Source: Onthophagus taurus
Taxonomy: Eukaryota > Arthropoda > Insecta > Coleoptera > Scarabaeidae
Length of the DNA: 64,000 bases
Direction: 5' to 3'
Assembly (NCBI RefSeq): GCF_036711975.1
Contig: NC_091968.1
Location: forward strand, 21,948,001-22,012,000
The position numbers were made by a program, and so were the translations under genes. The notes under the pieces were generated by a model, which had not been told where the DNA came from, made no database searches, and saw only the letters and a list, made by a program, of their open reading frames with translations. Below, piece by piece: positions 63,901-64,000 of this stretch (position 1 is its first letter; each line of letters opens with the position of its first letter).

Positions 63901-64000
63901 CCTTCTTATGATATAAAGACCTACGAGTGGGTAACTTTGTACTCTGGTTAGTTATTCCACATATTTTTTGACATTAAAGCCTTTTTCCATGCTCTGCATG

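Noticed and set aside
1..64000. tRNA, rRNA or other structured RNA genes
   Set aside because: None recognised by eye; no cloverleaf with A/B boxes was evident. A covariance-model scan was not possible here.

Overview
This is a eukaryotic, AT-rich stretch of an insect genome; a beetle is my best guess. Genes have short GT-AG introns (about 50-110 bp, plus two introns of 4-6.5 kb filled with repeats), and most of the remaining DNA is decayed LINE retrotransposons, Tc1/mariner/pogo transposons, foldback elements and satellites. The insect call rests on gene content (an arthropod-type SF1, a COP1 ligase of animal type, the mobile-element families). The order is inference.

Host genes, left to right: a small five-exon THEG-repeat sperm-type protein (4284-5071, +); splicing factor 1, SF1 (10477-23480, +, eight coding exons, 644 aa); a second THEG-like paralogue (34259-34980, -) head to head with a nucleoside hydrolase (35210-36197, +); the first two exons of a leucine aminopeptidase-like gene whose remainder I cannot find (45394-45641, +); and an apparently intronless COP1 ubiquitin ligase (56361-58325, +). 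SF1 recognises the intron branch point, the THEG proteins probably belong to the sperm axoneme, and COP1 targets proteins for degradation. They do not form a pathway; they are neighbours separated by mobile DNA.

Mobile DNA by region: 1-2623 is a 174-bp satellite split by a 5'-truncated LINE. 5.1-8.3 kb holds two LINE fragments and a pogo-type transposase remnant. The SF1 introns hold two long foldback elements, a mariner remnant, an 85-bp satellite and a Tigger-like remnant. 24.1-27.2 kb is a LINE with an intact 921-residue endonuclease/reverse transcriptase ORF. 27.8-31 kb is decayed LINE and transposase debris. 31.1-34.2 kb is a three-shell nested inverted-repeat structure whose core is a DD41D (rosa-like) mariner transposon. 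36-42 kb holds LINEs nested in LINEs and a Tc1 relic. 42-52.5 kb is a cluster of foldback elements whose tips read CAGGGTG or close variants. 52.7-55.3 kb is an RNase H-bearing LINE with a 12-bp target duplication, itself split by a perfect 513-bp palindrome. 58.6-64 kb is tandemly duplicated RTE-like debris.

The most interesting theme is a family of nested palindromes. In three different foldback elements (inner starts 31737, 42418, 47201) a second TA-flanked element sits exactly at the TA in the dyad centre of the outer palindrome. A partial copy at 48685 preserves one such junction, so the composite amplified as a unit. One core carries a transposase with a 76-nt intron, and the opposite arm carries an inverted copy of that transposase's N-terminus.
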